Shown piece by piece: positions 19,237 through 28,349 of a stretch of 64,000 nt of DNA. How positions within the stretch are numbered: the first letter of the stretch is position 1; each line of letters begins with the position of its first letter. The notes beneath the pieces are model-generated. The model saw only the letters and a program-made list of their open reading frames with translations, did no database searches and had not been told where the DNA came from. Source of the stretch: Clostridium sp. DL-VIII (GTDB taxonomy: Bacteria > Bacillota > Clostridia > Clostridiales > Clostridiaceae); contig NZ_CM001240.1 of assembly GCF_000230835.1 (NCBI RefSeq), forward strand, positions 155,001-219,000. Reading direction: 5' to 3'. The position numbers and the translations under genes were made by a program.

Positions 19237-19289
19237 TTGACAATCATAAAAAATTATACTATCATAAAATATACTAAGTCGGTATACTT
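19237..19289 (+). promoter_or_regulatory. Promoter and operator of the rrf2 gene
   Basis: TTGACA (19237-19242) and TATCAT (19260-19265) are spaced 17 bp. Around the expected start site lies TATACTAAGTCGGTATACTT (19270-19289). Its reverse complement matches the site before cooS at 16 of 20 positions. Confidence 0.6.
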
Positions 19290-19305
19290 TTAAGGAGTAA
19301 AATGT

Positions 19306-19719
19306 ATGAATATAAATCAAGAATCTGATTATGCCTTTAGGATAGTGCTTATGCTATCTAAAGAAGGAGTAGACAATAAATTAGATGCAAAATCTTTATC
19401 TGAAAAAGGAAATATTCCTCTTAGATTTTTATTAAAATTAACTAGAAAGCTGACTCAAGCTGGAATTGTTAAATCATACAGAGGGGTTAATGGCGGCTAT
19501 GCTATAATAAAAAACCCAAAGGATATAACCTTGAAAGATGTAGTTGAAGCTATACAAGGTCCTATTATTTTAACAAGATGTGTTTATGACAAAGAAACAT
19601 GTAGCGCTAATAAAGGCGGTCATTGTTCTATACATAGGTCTTTGTGCGGTATCCAAAATACAATTGTGACTGAATTAGAAAAAGTTAATTTTGATAGTCT
19701 AAAAAATGATCCTTGGTAA
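19306..19719 (+). CDS. Rrf2 family transcriptional regulator
   Basis: This is a winged-helix regulator, 137 aa. The helix-turn-helix is DAKSLSEKGNIPLRFLLKLTRKL and the wing SYRGVNGGYAI. Four cysteines near residues 95-120 (TRCVYDKETC, GGHCSIH, SLCGIQ) fit an Fe-S-binding Rrf2 sensor of the IscR/NsrR/RsrR type. It lies directly upstream of cooS on the same strand. A related 20-bp repeat before both genes points to control of itself and cooS. Confidence 0.88.
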   Translation: MNINQESDYAFRIVLMLSKEGVDNKLDAKSLSEKGNIPLRFLLKLTRKLTQAGIVKSYRGVNGGYAIIKNPKDITLKDVVEAIQGPIILTRCVYDKETCSANKGGHCSIHRSLCGIQNTIVTELEKVNFDSLKNDPW

Positions 19720-19740
19720 CTTTAAATTTTATAAAAAAAT

Positions 19741-19762
19741 ATAAAGGGCGAAAGCCCTTTAT
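19741..19762 (+). terminator. Hairpin between rrf2 and cooS
   Basis: ATAAAGGGC and GCCCTTTAT (19741-19749, 19754-19762) close a GAAA tetraloop. No T-run follows on the plus strand, so it is at best a leaky terminator or an RNA-stabilising hairpin. Confidence 0.5.
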
Positions 19763-19772
19763 ATTCGAACAA

Positions 19773-19792
19773 AAGTATACCTTTTAAGTATA
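19773..19792 (+). promoter_or_regulatory. Putative Rrf2 operator before cooS
   Basis: The site reads AAGTATACCTTTTAAGTATA, a direct repeat of AAGTATA at a 13-bp period. It overlaps a candidate -10 (TATAGT, 19789-19794). The reverse complement of the rrf2 promoter site is AAGTATACCGACTTAGTATA. Confidence 0.55.
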
Positions 19793-19842
19793 GTTTAATT
19801 TTACTTTACCACAAAATATTAAATACAAAGGAGACGATTAGT

Positions 19843-21717
19843 ATGTCAATGTGTACATCAGCAGATTGTAAATTATGCGAATTTTTATCATCAAAAGAAG
19901 AAGTTGAAACCTCTTTCAATAGGGTTGAAAAACAAAAAGCTAAATGTAAGTTTGGAAAAACAGGAGTATGCTGTAAACTTTGTTCAAATGGGCCATGTAA
20001 GATAACTCCAAGCTCTCCACGAGGAGTTTGTGGTGCTGACGCAGATACCATAGTAGCAAGAAACTTCTTAAGAGCTATTGCTGCTGGTTCAGCCTGCTAT
20101 CTTCATGTAGTTGAAAACACAGCTAGAAACTTAAAAGACATTGGTGAAGGTAAGGGAAATCTTAAGATAAAGAGCCCAGAAACTTTGGATAAACTTGCAG
20201 AAATCTTTGGTATTGTTGAAAAAGACATAAATACAAAAGCCATTAAAGTAGCTAACGAGGTTTTAAATGATTTATATAAGCCTAGATTTGAAAAAATGGA
20301 ATTAGTTAAAAAGTTAGCTTATGCTCCAAGATATAAAAAATGGGAAGAATTAAACATATTACCTGGTGGTGCTAAATCAGAAGTATTTGATGCTATAGTA
20401 AAGACTTCAACAAACTTAAATAGTGATCCAGTAGATATGTTATTTAACGCATTAAATCTTGGAATATCTACTGGAATATATGGTTTAGTACTAACTAACC
20501 TTTTAAATGATGTAATGCTTGGTGCTCCAAAAATCAGGCAGGCAAAAGTAGGCTTTAGAGTAATTGATGAAGATTACATAAACATAATGATAACAGGACA
20601 TCAACATTCTGATATTGCTCATCTTCAAGAGAGATTAATAGATGAAAATATTAAACAGAAAGCAATAGCTGCAGGAGCAAAAGGCTTTAGATTAGTTGGA
20701 TGTACTTGCGTTGGACAAGATTTGCAGCTACGAGGGGAACATTACACTGAAGTATTCTCAGGACATGCTGGAAATAACTATACAAGTGAGGCTGTACTTG
20801 CAACAGGTGCTATAGATTTAATCGTATCTGAATTTAACTGTACAATTCCTGGACTTGAAACTGTGGCTGAAAAGTTTAATGTAAAAACTATTTGTATAGA
20901 TGATGTTGCTAAAAAGAAGAATGCTGAGTACATAAACTTTAATATGAGTAATGCTGAAGAAATAAGTGAAAAAATTATAATTGAAGCGCTAGAAAGTTAT
21001 AAAAATAGAAGAAAAACTATAACAATCGATATTCCAAAGGACCATGGTCATGATGATGTTGTTACAGGTGTAAGCGAAGGTTCTTTAAAGGAATTCTTAG
21101 GCGGAAATTGGAACGGACTTATTGATTTAATTGTAAAAGGAAAAATTAAGGGTATTGCAGGTGTTGTTGGCTGCTCTAATTTAACAGCCAAAGGTCACGA
21201 TGTGTTTACTGTAGAACTTACCAAGGAATTAATAAAAAGAGATATCTTAGTTTTATCTGCTGGATGCTCTTCAGGAGGCCTTGAAAATGTTGGTCTTATG
21301 TCACCTGGTGCAGCTGAACTTGCTGGAGATAATTTAAAAGAAGTATGTAAGACTCTTGGAATTCCGCCAGTATTAAACTTCGGCCCATGTCTTGCTATTG
21401 GAAGATTAGAAATGGTAGCAACTGAACTTGCTGAAACCTTAAATATTGATATACCTCAGCTTCCATTAGTATTATCAGCACCACAATGGCTTGAAGAACA
21501 AGCATTAGCTGACGCATCCTTTGGATTAACACTTGGTTTACCATTACATGTTGCAATCTCTCCATTCATTGATGGAAGTGAAGTTGTTACTAAAGTCTTA
21601 AAAGAGGATTTAGTTAATATAACAGGTGGTAAGCTCATAGTTGAAGAAGATGTAGTTAAAGCTGCTGATGAGCTAGAAAAAATTATTGAAGATAGACGAG
21701 TTAAGATGAATATCTAA
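19843..21717 (+). CDS. cooS: Divergent Ni-Fe-S carbon monoxide dehydrogenase (CooS family)
   Basis: This is a member of the CODH/hybrid-cluster superfamily, 624 aa. The B/D cluster cysteines are all present in KCKFGKTGVCCKLCSNGPCK and GVCGAD. Likely C-cluster ligands are His253, Cys289, Cys333, Cys444, Cys475 and Cys516. By eye against Carboxydothermus CODH-II, two catalytic positions differ. The Lys of APEWM-x-EK is Gln553 (APQWLEEQ), and the His that starts the proton-relay HSDH is Tyr86. The usual GSCVDNSR is GPCLAIGR. Metal clusters are probable, but standard CO oxidation is doubtful. No cooF, cooC or ACS gene is adjacent. It is preceded by the Rrf2 regulator. Confidence 0.85.
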   Translation: MSMCTSADCKLCEFLSSKEEVETSFNRVEKQKAKCKFGKTGVCCKLCSNGPCKITPSSPRGVCGADADTIVARNFLRAIAAGSACYLHVVENTARNLKDIGEGKGNLKIKSPETLDKLAEIFGIVEKDINTKAIKVANEVLNDLYKPRFEKMELVKKLAYAPRYKKWEELNILPGGAKSEVFDAIVKTSTNLNSDPVDMLFNALNLGISTGIYGLVLTNLLNDVMLGAPKIRQAKVGFRVIDEDYINIMITGHQHSDIAHLQERLIDENIKQKAIAAGAKGFRLVGCTCVGQDLQLRGEHYTEVFSGHAGNNYTSEAVLATGAIDLIVSEFNCTIPGLETVAEKFNVKTICIDDVAKKKNAEYINFNMSNAEEISEKIIIEALESYKNRRKTITIDIPKDHGHDDVVTGVSEGSLKEFLGGNWNGLIDLIVKGKIKGIAGVVGCSNLTAKGHDVFTVELTKELIKRDILVLSAGCSSGGLENVGLMSPGAAELAGDNLKEVCKTLGIPPVLNFGPCLAIGRLEMVATELAETLNIDIPQLPLVLSAPQWLEEQALADASFGLTLGLPLHVAISPFIDGSEVVTKVLKEDLVNITGGKLIVEEDVVKAADELEKIIEDRRVKMNI

Positions 21718-21725
21718 GTAATATT

Positions 21726-21770
21726 AAAACACCTAAATAGTGCACAAATTCTGCATTACTTAGGTGTTTT
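21726..21770. terminator. Terminator between cooS and tetR
   Basis: AAAACACCTAA (21726-21736) pairs with TTAGGTGTTTT (21760-21770), 11 bp. A and T runs suit both converging genes. Confidence 0.75.
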
Positions 21771-21821
21771 ATTTACCTTAATGATTTTAATATTTCATTA
21801 AGGCAAGACTAATTCCAACTA

Positions 21822-22394
21822 CTATTTTATGCCTTCAAACGCATATTTTATTAAATTTTTTATAAACATTTCATTAACTTCATCGCCTGTAATCAATAAT
21901 CTATAAAATAATGCTCCAAAAATTAAATCCATAGTTAATTCTATATCTAAATCCTTATTTAATTCTCCTCTTAAAATCCCGCGTTCTAAGATATATCTCG
22001 AATCGAGTCTACGAGGTTTAAAGTATATTGAGCGATAAGTTTCAGCCAGCTTTTGATCAAATTGGCCTTCTGCTATTATCTCATTAATTACTTTTCCTTC
22101 TCGACTAGTTAGAAATTTCGCCAAATTAATCACTTGAATTATCATGTCATTAATAGTTGATCCCGTATCAGGTATTGGAAGCCTCACAACTGCAGCATCA
22201 AAAAAAGCATCCATAACAACAGCCGCTTTATTTGCCCACCATTTATAAATAGTAGCCTTACTAACCCCAGCTCTTTCAGCAATCTTTTCAATTGTAACTG
22301 CTTCAAAACCAACTTCAAGCAATAGGTCATATGAAGCAGAAAGAATAGCCTGCTTAGTTTTTTCACTACGTGGACGTCCCAATTTTTTTTCCAT
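21822..22394 (-). CDS. TetR/AcrR family regulator
   Basis: This is a one-component repressor, 190 aa. The N-terminal helix-turn-helix reads VTIEKIAERAGVSKATIYKWW, typical of TetR. The C-terminal ligand domain (TetR_C type) has no recognisable specificity. It is divergent from a flavodoxin-fold reductase and an MFS transporter. Three ACGT-centred palindromic sites lie in the shared 475-bp intergenic region, so the reductase and transporter are its likely targets. Confidence 0.88.
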   Translation of the reverse strand: MEKKLGRPRSEKTKQAILSASYDLLLEVGFEAVTIEKIAERAGVSKATIYKWWANKAAVVMDAFFDAAVVRLPIPDTGSTINDMIIQVINLAKFLTSREGKVINEIIAEGQFDQKLAETYRSIYFKPRRLDSRYILERGILRGELNKDLDIELTMDLIFGALFYRLLITGDEVNEMFIKNLIKYAFEGIK

Positions 22395-22439
22395 GTATAA
22401 TTACCTCCATTGTAATCAATTCATAATAATATACTTAAT

Positions 22440-22628
22440 AAACTATACGTATATTATATATATTCCATTTATCAATTTCCAGCCATAGATTAATAATTTT
22501 TAATTTTTATTATCGATAATTATAATTTTTTCAATTTCTAATCATAAATTAAGCAAAAAATTTTATATAAAAACTATTTACAAAACTGAACGTTTAGTAT
22601 AGTATGTATTTATAAACTATACGTTTAG
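22440..22628. promoter_or_regulatory. Three related ACGT-centred operator sites between tetR and the flavoprotein gene
   Basis: AAACTATACGT occurs at 22440-22450 and again within the near-perfect palindrome AAACTATACGTTTAGTTT (22614-22631). A third site, ACTGAACGTTTAGT, is at 22585-22598. It falls between TTTACA (22577-22582) and TAGTAT (22600-22605), a candidate rightward promoter with a 17-bp spacer. This suits TetR repression of both directions. Confidence 0.5.
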
Positions 22629-22691
22629 TTTTTTAAATATGATTTTTATTTTATATATATTGCAATTGATTTTCTACATTTAACATTTAGA

Positions 22692-22749
22692 TATTTACTT
22701 AGCAGATAGACATCCTAAATGTAATTTTATTATTGCAACATATATAATG
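22692..22749. repeat. Intergenic repeat, copy A
   Basis: A 58-nt stretch is closely similar to 29250-29309. Shared exact blocks include TATTTACTTA, ATAGAC, AAATGTAATT and TATTATTGCAA, ending ATATATAATG. It is upstream of the flavodoxin-fold reductase. Function unknown. Confidence 0.55.
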
Positions 22750-22869
22750 AAAGATTTGAATTATTGAAATATCTGATGGAAATAATAACTATGGCAAATC
22801 ATACTTAGTACTTGTATTTAATAAAATCTGCAAATTTTAAAAATTTATTTATATTAGGAGGAAAAATCA

Positions 22870-23505
22870 ATGAAAGTTATCGCATTTAATGGAAGCCCAA
22901 ATAAAGAAGGTAATACTTATCACGGAATAAAATTAGTCACTGATGAACTTAAAAAGCAGGGAATCGAAACAGAAATAATCCATGTAGGGAATAAATCTAT
23001 TAGAGGATGCATTGCTTGTGGATATTGTACAAAAAATAAAAATGAGAAATGTGCTATTAATACTGATCCTGTTAATGATTGGATTCAAAAGATGAAAGAT
23101 GCAGATGGAATAATCTTAGGCTCACCAGTACACTATTCAGCAATTGCAGGGACAATGAAATCATTCTTAGATAGAGCTTTTCGTGTAGCAGAGGCTAATA
23201 ATAGTATGCTAAGACTTAAAGTTGGAGTTGCTGTAGTAGCTGTAAGACGAGCTGGTGGTATTCCAACATTTGATCAATTAAATAATTATATTAACCACTC
23301 AGAAATGTTAATCCCTACTTCAAATTATTGGAATGTTATTAATGGAAGATTACCAGGTGAAGTATTGCAGGACGAAGAAGGAATGCAAATAATGAGTATA
23401 TTAGGAAAAAATATGGCTTGGCTTCTTAAGCTCATAGAAAACGGACAAGGAATTATAGAGAAGCCAGAGAGAGAAGAAAAGATATTCACTAATTTTATAC
23501 GCTAA
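22870..23505 (+). CDS. NADPH-dependent FMN reductase / iron-sulfur flavoprotein-like
   Basis: This is a flavodoxin-fold oxidoreductase, 211 aa. The FMN phosphate loop is FNGSPNKEGNTYHG, followed by CIACGYCTKN. These three cysteines resemble the compact cluster motif of iron-sulfur flavoproteins. GSPVHYSAIAGTMKSFLDR is the second flavin-binding stretch. It may reduce quinones or aromatic compounds. AGGAGG precedes the ATG. It is followed 125 bp later by an MFS transporter and sits opposite tetR, so it is probably an inducible detoxification unit. Confidence 0.85.
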   Translation: MKVIAFNGSPNKEGNTYHGIKLVTDELKKQGIETEIIHVGNKSIRGCIACGYCTKNKNEKCAINTDPVNDWIQKMKDADGIILGSPVHYSAIAGTMKSFLDRAFRVAEANNSMLRLKVGVAVVAVRRAGGIPTFDQLNNYINHSEMLIPTSNYWNVINGRLPGEVLQDEEGMQIMSILGKNMAWLLKLIENGQGIIEKPEREEKIFTNFIR

Positions 23506-23630
23506 ATCATTATTTTCATCCATACATTAGAATAGCAATATCTCACATTTAATAAAGTAACCTTTACAGAATTGTTATTCTAATTTCCCTATTCAATTAA
23601 AAATGTTATTTTATAAGGAAGTGATTTAAA

Positions 23631-24851
23631 ATGCATCAAGCAAGTAATACAATAATAAAAGATAATAATTCTTCAAGTAATTTAGAAGCTAATCCAACAC
23701 TTAGCCGTTTGCTCATTTTAATTATGTCCATAGCTTGCGGAGCTACTGTAGCAAATTTATATTATATACAACCTTTACTCGCTGATATAGCTAAAACCTT
23801 TAATGTTAATCAATTAAGTATAGGTTTTGCAGCAATGCTCACACAAATAGGCTATGCTGTTGGAATGATATTTATATTACCACTAGGAGATATAAAAGAG
23901 AAACGAAAATTAATTATAATAATGCTTTTATGCTCTATAATCTCACTTATGAGTATGTTTTTCTCTTCAAGTATTTTTACATTAGCCTTATCCTCTTTTG
24001 CTGTTGGTTTTACTTCTATCATTCCTCAACTTATTATTCCTTTAGCTGCGCAACTCTCAGATCCCAAACAAAGAGGTCAAATAATTGGAATGATTATGAG
24101 CGGTTTATTAGTTGGAATATTGATTTCTCGTACAATTAGCGGGATTTTAGGTAGTTACCTTGGTTGGAGATCTGTTTATCTTATTGCCGCAATTATGATG
24201 TTTATTCTTATGCTTATTCTAAGAAAATTAATACCCTTATGCAAATCTGTTTCAGATCTTAAGTATACTGAATTATTAAGATCAATGTTATATTTAATAA
24301 AAACAGAACCTATTTTAAGAAGAACGTCTATAAATGGTGCTCTTATGTTTTCAGCTTTCAGCGCCTTTTGGACTTCACTTATATTTTTACTTGAAAGTTC
24401 TCATTACAATATGGGGGCTGAAGCCGCAGGCCTATTAGGATTAGTTGGAATTAGCGGTGCTCTTGCAGCTCCAATAGTTGGAAAACTAGCTGATAAGAAA
24501 GGTCCTAGATTTGCAATAGGTATAAGTATAATTGTAGTTATAATTTCCTATTTATTATTCTTCTTATTTGGGTTTAAAATATGGGGACTTATTCTAGGAG
24601 TTATTTTTCTCGATTTAGGAGTACAATCGTGTAATGTCTCAAATCAAGCAATAGTACAAGCCTTAAATGAGAAAACACGTAATAGACTTACAACTATTTA
24701 TATGGTCAGCTTTTTTCTTGGAGGAGCAGCTGGTTCATTTTTAGGCTCATACAGTTATTCTCATTTCGGATGGTATGGGGTTTGCGTTTTTGGAATGGCA
24801 ACTCAAATTATAGCAATAATTCTTTTTAAAACTGGTAAAAAATCATTATAA
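23631..24851 (+). CDS. MFS transporter (DHA1-like, 12 TM)
   Basis: This is a major facilitator family exporter, 406 aa with about 12 hydrophobic segments. Membrane segment 1 ends in ATVANLYYIQPLLADIA, and the loop-2/3 motif is LPLGDIKEKRKL (motif A variant). KLADKKGPRFAIG is the repeat in the second half. The substrate is unknown; a drug or aromatic compound is likely given the TetR neighbour. A clear terminator follows at 24881-24915. Confidence 0.85.
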   Translation: MHQASNTIIKDNNSSSNLEANPTLSRLLILIMSIACGATVANLYYIQPLLADIAKTFNVNQLSIGFAAMLTQIGYAVGMIFILPLGDIKEKRKLIIIMLLCSIISLMSMFFSSSIFTLALSSFAVGFTSIIPQLIIPLAAQLSDPKQRGQIIGMIMSGLLVGILISRTISGILGSYLGWRSVYLIAAIMMFILMLILRKLIPLCKSVSDLKYTELLRSMLYLIKTEPILRRTSINGALMFSAFSAFWTSLIFLLESSHYNMGAEAAGLLGLVGISGALAAPIVGKLADKKGPRFAIGISIIVVIISYLLFFLFGFKIWGLILGVIFLDLGVQSCNVSNQAIVQALNEKTRNRLTTIYMVSFFLGGAAGSFLGSYSYSHFGWYGVCVFGMATQIIAIILFKTGKKSL

Positions 24852-24880
24852 AAATGGAAGTGTTACATTTATAGTACTAT

Positions 24881-24915
24881 AAAGACTCATACTAAATTGG
24901 ATAGTATGAGTCTTT
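24881..24915 (+). terminator. Terminator after the MFS gene
   Basis: A perfect 14-bp stem joins AAAGACTCATACTA (24881-24894) and TAGTATGAGTCTTT (24902-24915), with a 7-nt loop and trailing T. It also serves the converging LysR gene. Confidence 0.85.
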
Positions 24916-24948
24916 TAAACTTCAGAATAATTTTTCAGTCTAAATTCT

Positions 24949-25821
24949 TTAAAATTCTTTAACTATTTCTTGGTATAAACTTTTAAAAGCACTATTTTTT
25001 CTCCATATGAAATAAAAATCATGAGTTTTCTGCAAATCTTCAACTTCTATTTTCTTTAATGTTCCATCCTTAAGTTCATCTTTCACCGCAACTTCATATA
25101 AAGATGTAATTCCATTATTATTTTTAACTAAATGCTTTATTGCATTAATATTTCCTATTTCTACAACTTTATTGAAATCATTTAGAGTTAGGTTTTGTTT
25201 CTCTAAGTTTTTCTCAAAAATATCTCGTGTACCTGATCCTTTTTCTCTTATTATCAAGGTCTCTTGAAGTAAATCCTCCAATACACATGGCTGCTTCTTT
25301 AATCTATAATCTTTTCCTGCAACACAAATATACTTTTCCCTTGAATATACAGCAAAATCATATTCATTTTTTACAAAATATCCTTCTACTAATGCAAAAT
25401 CAATTTCACCCTGTTCTAATTTATTAAGAAGTTCTTCTGTGTTCTCTACAATCATAGTCATTCGCATATTATTATTTCTATTTAAATAATCACTAAGTTT
25501 TGATGGTAATATAAATTCTCCAATTGTAAGGGTTGCACCAAATTTAAGACTTCTTATCCCTAGTTTTTCTTGAGTAATCTTTTCTTTTAAATATTGTTCA
25601 TCGTGTTTCATTGTAGCTACAGTTTCATAAAATATTTTTCCCGATTTAGTAAGGCTTATCTTTTTACCTTCATATTCAAAAAACTTTGTATCATAGCTCT
25701 TTTCTAAATACTTAATATGTTGAGATACCGCTGGCTGCGTAATGCATAATGCTTCTGCTGCCTTAGTAAAATTCATGTATTTGCATACAGCTAAAAATGT
25801 ATCTATTCTGAAATCTAACAT
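24949..25821 (-). CDS. LysR family transcriptional regulator
   Basis: This is a LysR regulator, 290 aa. The helix-turn-helix is FTKAAEALCITQPAVSQHIKYLE, with a standard substrate-binding C-terminal domain. I chose the ATG at 25821 because GAGGTG lies six bases before it and overlaps the GTG at 25830. It is divergent from a YeiH-type exporter gene, the arrangement seen for YeiE/CysB-like pairs. It therefore probably controls that gene, perhaps in response to a sulfur compound. Confidence 0.88.
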   Translation of the reverse strand: MLDFRIDTFLAVCKYMNFTKAAEALCITQPAVSQHIKYLEKSYDTKFFEYEGKKISLTKSGKIFYETVATMKHDEQYLKEKITQEKLGIRSLKFGATLTIGEFILPSKLSDYLNRNNNMRMTMIVENTEELLNKLEQGEIDFALVEGYFVKNEYDFAVYSREKYICVAGKDYRLKKQPCVLEDLLQETLIIREKGSGTRDIFEKNLEKQNLTLNDFNKVVEIGNINAIKHLVKNNNGITSLYEVAVKDELKDGTLKKIEVEDLQKTHDFYFIWRKNSAFKSLYQEIVKEF

Positions 25822-25947
25822 ACGTACCACCTCTTTAATTAACTATAACATATTTTTATCATTATATAAAAATAAATAATTTTTAATTATGATTGTTCCC
25901 TGCTAATATACTATTTAGAAGTACAAATTAAGAAAAGGGGAATCATT

Positions 25948-26946
25948 ATGAATTTTATAAAAAATAATTATCAAGGTTTATTACTTTCATTTTTAATTGG
26001 TATCGTTGCTTGGTTTCTTGGAGAAAAGTTCTCAATAATAGGTGGCCCAGTATTTGGTATCTTATTAGGTTTAATAATCGCACTTTTTCCACGTAACAAC
26101 TCTTTTGATGCTGGGATTAAATTTACCTCAAAAAAAATATTACAATATGCCATAGTTTTGCTTGGCTTCGGAATGAATCTCTTCCAGATATTTAAAGTGG
26201 GCAGTCAATCATTGCTAATTATAGTTTCAACAATTTCAACCTCACTAATTGTTTCTTATCTAGTAAGTAAACTAATGAAAATCCCATCAAATGTATCTAT
26301 ATTAGTAGGCGTAGGATCTTCCATCTGTGGTGGCTCAGCCGTTGCTGCTACTGCTCCAGTTATAGATGCTCATGATGAAGATATTGCAAAATCAATTTCT
26401 GTTATTTTCTTATTTAATGTAATTGCTGCATTCTTATTTCCAATGCTAGGTAACCTATTAGGTTTTAATGACATAGGATTTGGAATGTGGGCTGGAACTG
26501 CTATAAATGATACTTCTTCGGTAGTTGCTGCTGGTCAAACATGGGCAAGTGCTCATGGAAGTGATGTAGCTCTAAACTATGCCACAATTGTTAAACTTAC
26601 ACGAACTCTTGCTATAATTCCAATTACATTAGGGCTTGCATTATATCGATCTAAAAAGCATTCATCAACTACACTCAGCCTATCAAAGATATTTCCATGG
26701 TTTATTTTATTCTTCTTATTAGCCGCTATTATAAGCACAGCATTTAACATGGATGCAAGTATTACAAAACCTCTAACTGAAGCAGGTAAGTTCTTTATTA
26801 CAATGGCTATGGGTGCAATCGGCTTAAATACTCACATCGTCAAACTTGTTAAAACTGGTGGAAAACCAATTATTATGGGACTTTGTTGTTGGATAAGCAT
26901 TGCATTTGTTAGCCTTCTTATACAACATATCTTACATATCTGGTAA
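25948..26946 (+). CDS. YeiH/UPF0324 family putative sulfonate or sulfite exporter
   Basis: This polytopic membrane protein of 332 aa has about 10 segments. Family motifs are GPVFGILLGLIIAL, YAIVLLGFGMNL, GVGSSICGGSAVAATAPVI and GTAINDTSSVVAAGQ. YeiH/TauZ-type members are proposed to export sulfur-containing compounds; that assignment is by family only. The ribosome site is AAAGGGG. It is transcribed opposite the LysR gene from a 126-bp gap. Confidence 0.85.
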   Translation: MNFIKNNYQGLLLSFLIGIVAWFLGEKFSIIGGPVFGILLGLIIALFPRNNSFDAGIKFTSKKILQYAIVLLGFGMNLFQIFKVGSQSLLIIVSTISTSLIVSYLVSKLMKIPSNVSILVGVGSSICGGSAVAATAPVIDAHDEDIAKSISVIFLFNVIAAFLFPMLGNLLGFNDIGFGMWAGTAINDTSSVVAAGQTWASAHGSDVALNYATIVKLTRTLAIIPITLGLALYRSKKHSSTTLSLSKIFPWFILFFLLAAIISTAFNMDASITKPLTEAGKFFITMAMGAIGLNTHIVKLVKTGGKPIIMGLCCWISIAFVSLLIQHILHIW

Positions 26947-27009
26947 CATAAGAACAAAAATTAGATACAGGTATTAAAGAAATAACAGAACTTTCAGATG
27001 CGTATAATA

Positions 27010-27043
27010 AGGCGAACCACCCTCATTTGAGTTTGATCCGCCT
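27010..27043. terminator. Imperfect hairpin between yeiH-like and larA
   Basis: GGCG and CGCC close an interrupted stem (ACCA/TGAT-like and CTC/GAG pairs) between two converging genes. It is the only candidate terminator in this gap. Confidence 0.4.
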
Positions 27044-27074
27044 CAATTATTAACTTATTATTTATATGAATTAA

Positions 27075-28349
27075 TTATTTTACTACTACAGAAACCCCAT
27101 CAGGTATGACTACAACCTTTACATTTTCACCCTTTAACTCGTATGCTCTCTTTAAGGCTTCTTCAATAGTTTGTGCACATTCCATATGCATGTTTTTAAT
27201 TATTTCAGGATCACACATATCAGTTACCATGATTACTTTATTTTTGCTTAATATTCTTGCTAAAATTTGAAATTCCCATTGATCTGGCTTCGTTTTATCT
27301 TTAGAAACTTGAAGAACTTTATTAAGTACTTCCGCTGGACTTTTAGCCTCTGCCATATTTTTATAAAATGACTCTCCGCCATGCCCATCATTGCAGGCTG
27401 CTACCATTATTATTACTGAATCTTCCTTGCAACAAGCTTCTGCTGCTGTCATTCCTTTAACTGATTGATAAATATTCTGATCAAGAGGATATCCACCATT
27501 AGAACTGATTACTATATCTCCTTTAACGCTATTAATGCTTGAAAGTTCTGAAACAAATTTACATCCTTCTTCATGTGCAAATTTACTATGTCCACTAACA
27601 GCGTGTATGATCTTTTTGTCTTTATCTATAACAACATTTAATATGAATGCTAATCCCGCCTTTTCGGCTGCAAAAATCATATCCTCATGTATAGGATTCT
27701 TACCTAATATTCCTGTTCTTGCATGGCCACTTCCTATAAATTCAGAATTATGATTCCACATTATTGTACCAGCACTTGCAATTCCAGGAAGAATGCTTTT
27801 TCTTCCTCCAGAAAATCCTGCGAAGAAATGTGGTTCTATAAAACCTTCAGATATTAAAAGTTCTGCATCAGCAGCTAACTTATTTATCCATAGCTCTCCT
27901 CCGGATGGAAGAATTCCCACAAAAGCTTGATCCTCTTTTCTTTGAGAATAATGATTGATTACTTGTTCATTATTTACAATTTCTTCTCCAAACTTATCTA
28001 TCATTTCTTCTCTGGTAGTAGGTCTATGAAATCCTGTAGCAATAAGAATCTTTATGTCTATATCCGGATTTACCCTTCTAATTCTTCTAAGAAGTATTGG
28101 TAAAGTTATTTTGCTTGGAACAGGTCTAGTATGATCACTTGTTATAATAACCATGTTCTTTTTTCCTTGTACCAATTCCTCTAATCGTTTACTTTCAATA
28201 GGATTATCCAATGCTTTTTCAACAATTTCTTCTTGAGTAAGCTCTGATTTATAATTGTGTGCCTTAGATTCAAGCACCGCTTCAAGATTATCGTCCGGAA
28301 TATTCGCTTCTAAGAATCTTTTGTTATACGGTATTTTTATTGTTGCCAT
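27075..28349 (-). CDS. larA: LarA-type lactate racemase homologue
   Basis: This is a predicted nickel-pincer-cofactor racemase, 424 aa, of the LarA/DUF2088 family. Conserved stretches are TSDHTRPVPSK, IATGFHRPTTREEM with a catalytic-type His, and EPHFFAGFSGGRKSILPG, which carries His and the cofactor-linked Lys. The cofactor synthesis genes larB, larC and larE are not next to it, so the cofactor must be made elsewhere or the substrate is another 2-hydroxyacid. A GntR/LldR-like operator overlaps the promoter about 190 bp upstream. The ribosome site is AGGGGAG. Confidence 0.85.
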   Translation of the reverse strand: MATIKIPYNKRFLEANIPDDNLEAVLESKAHNYKSELTQEEIVEKALDNPIESKRLEELVQGKKNMVIITSDHTRPVPSKITLPILLRRIRRVNPDIDIKILIATGFHRPTTREEMIDKFGEEIVNNEQVINHYSQRKEDQAFVGILPSGGELWINKLAADAELLISEGFIEPHFFAGFSGGRKSILPGIASAGTIMWNHNSEFIGSGHARTGILGKNPIHEDMIFAAEKAGLAFILNVVIDKDKKIIHAVSGHSKFAHEEGCKFVSELSSINSVKGDIVISSNGGYPLDQNIYQSVKGMTAAEACCKEDSVIIMVAACNDGHGGESFYKNMAEAKSPAEVLNKVLQVSKDKTKPDQWEFQILARILSKNKVIMVTDMCDPEIIKNMHMECAQTIEEALKRAYELKGENVKVVVIPDGVSVVVK

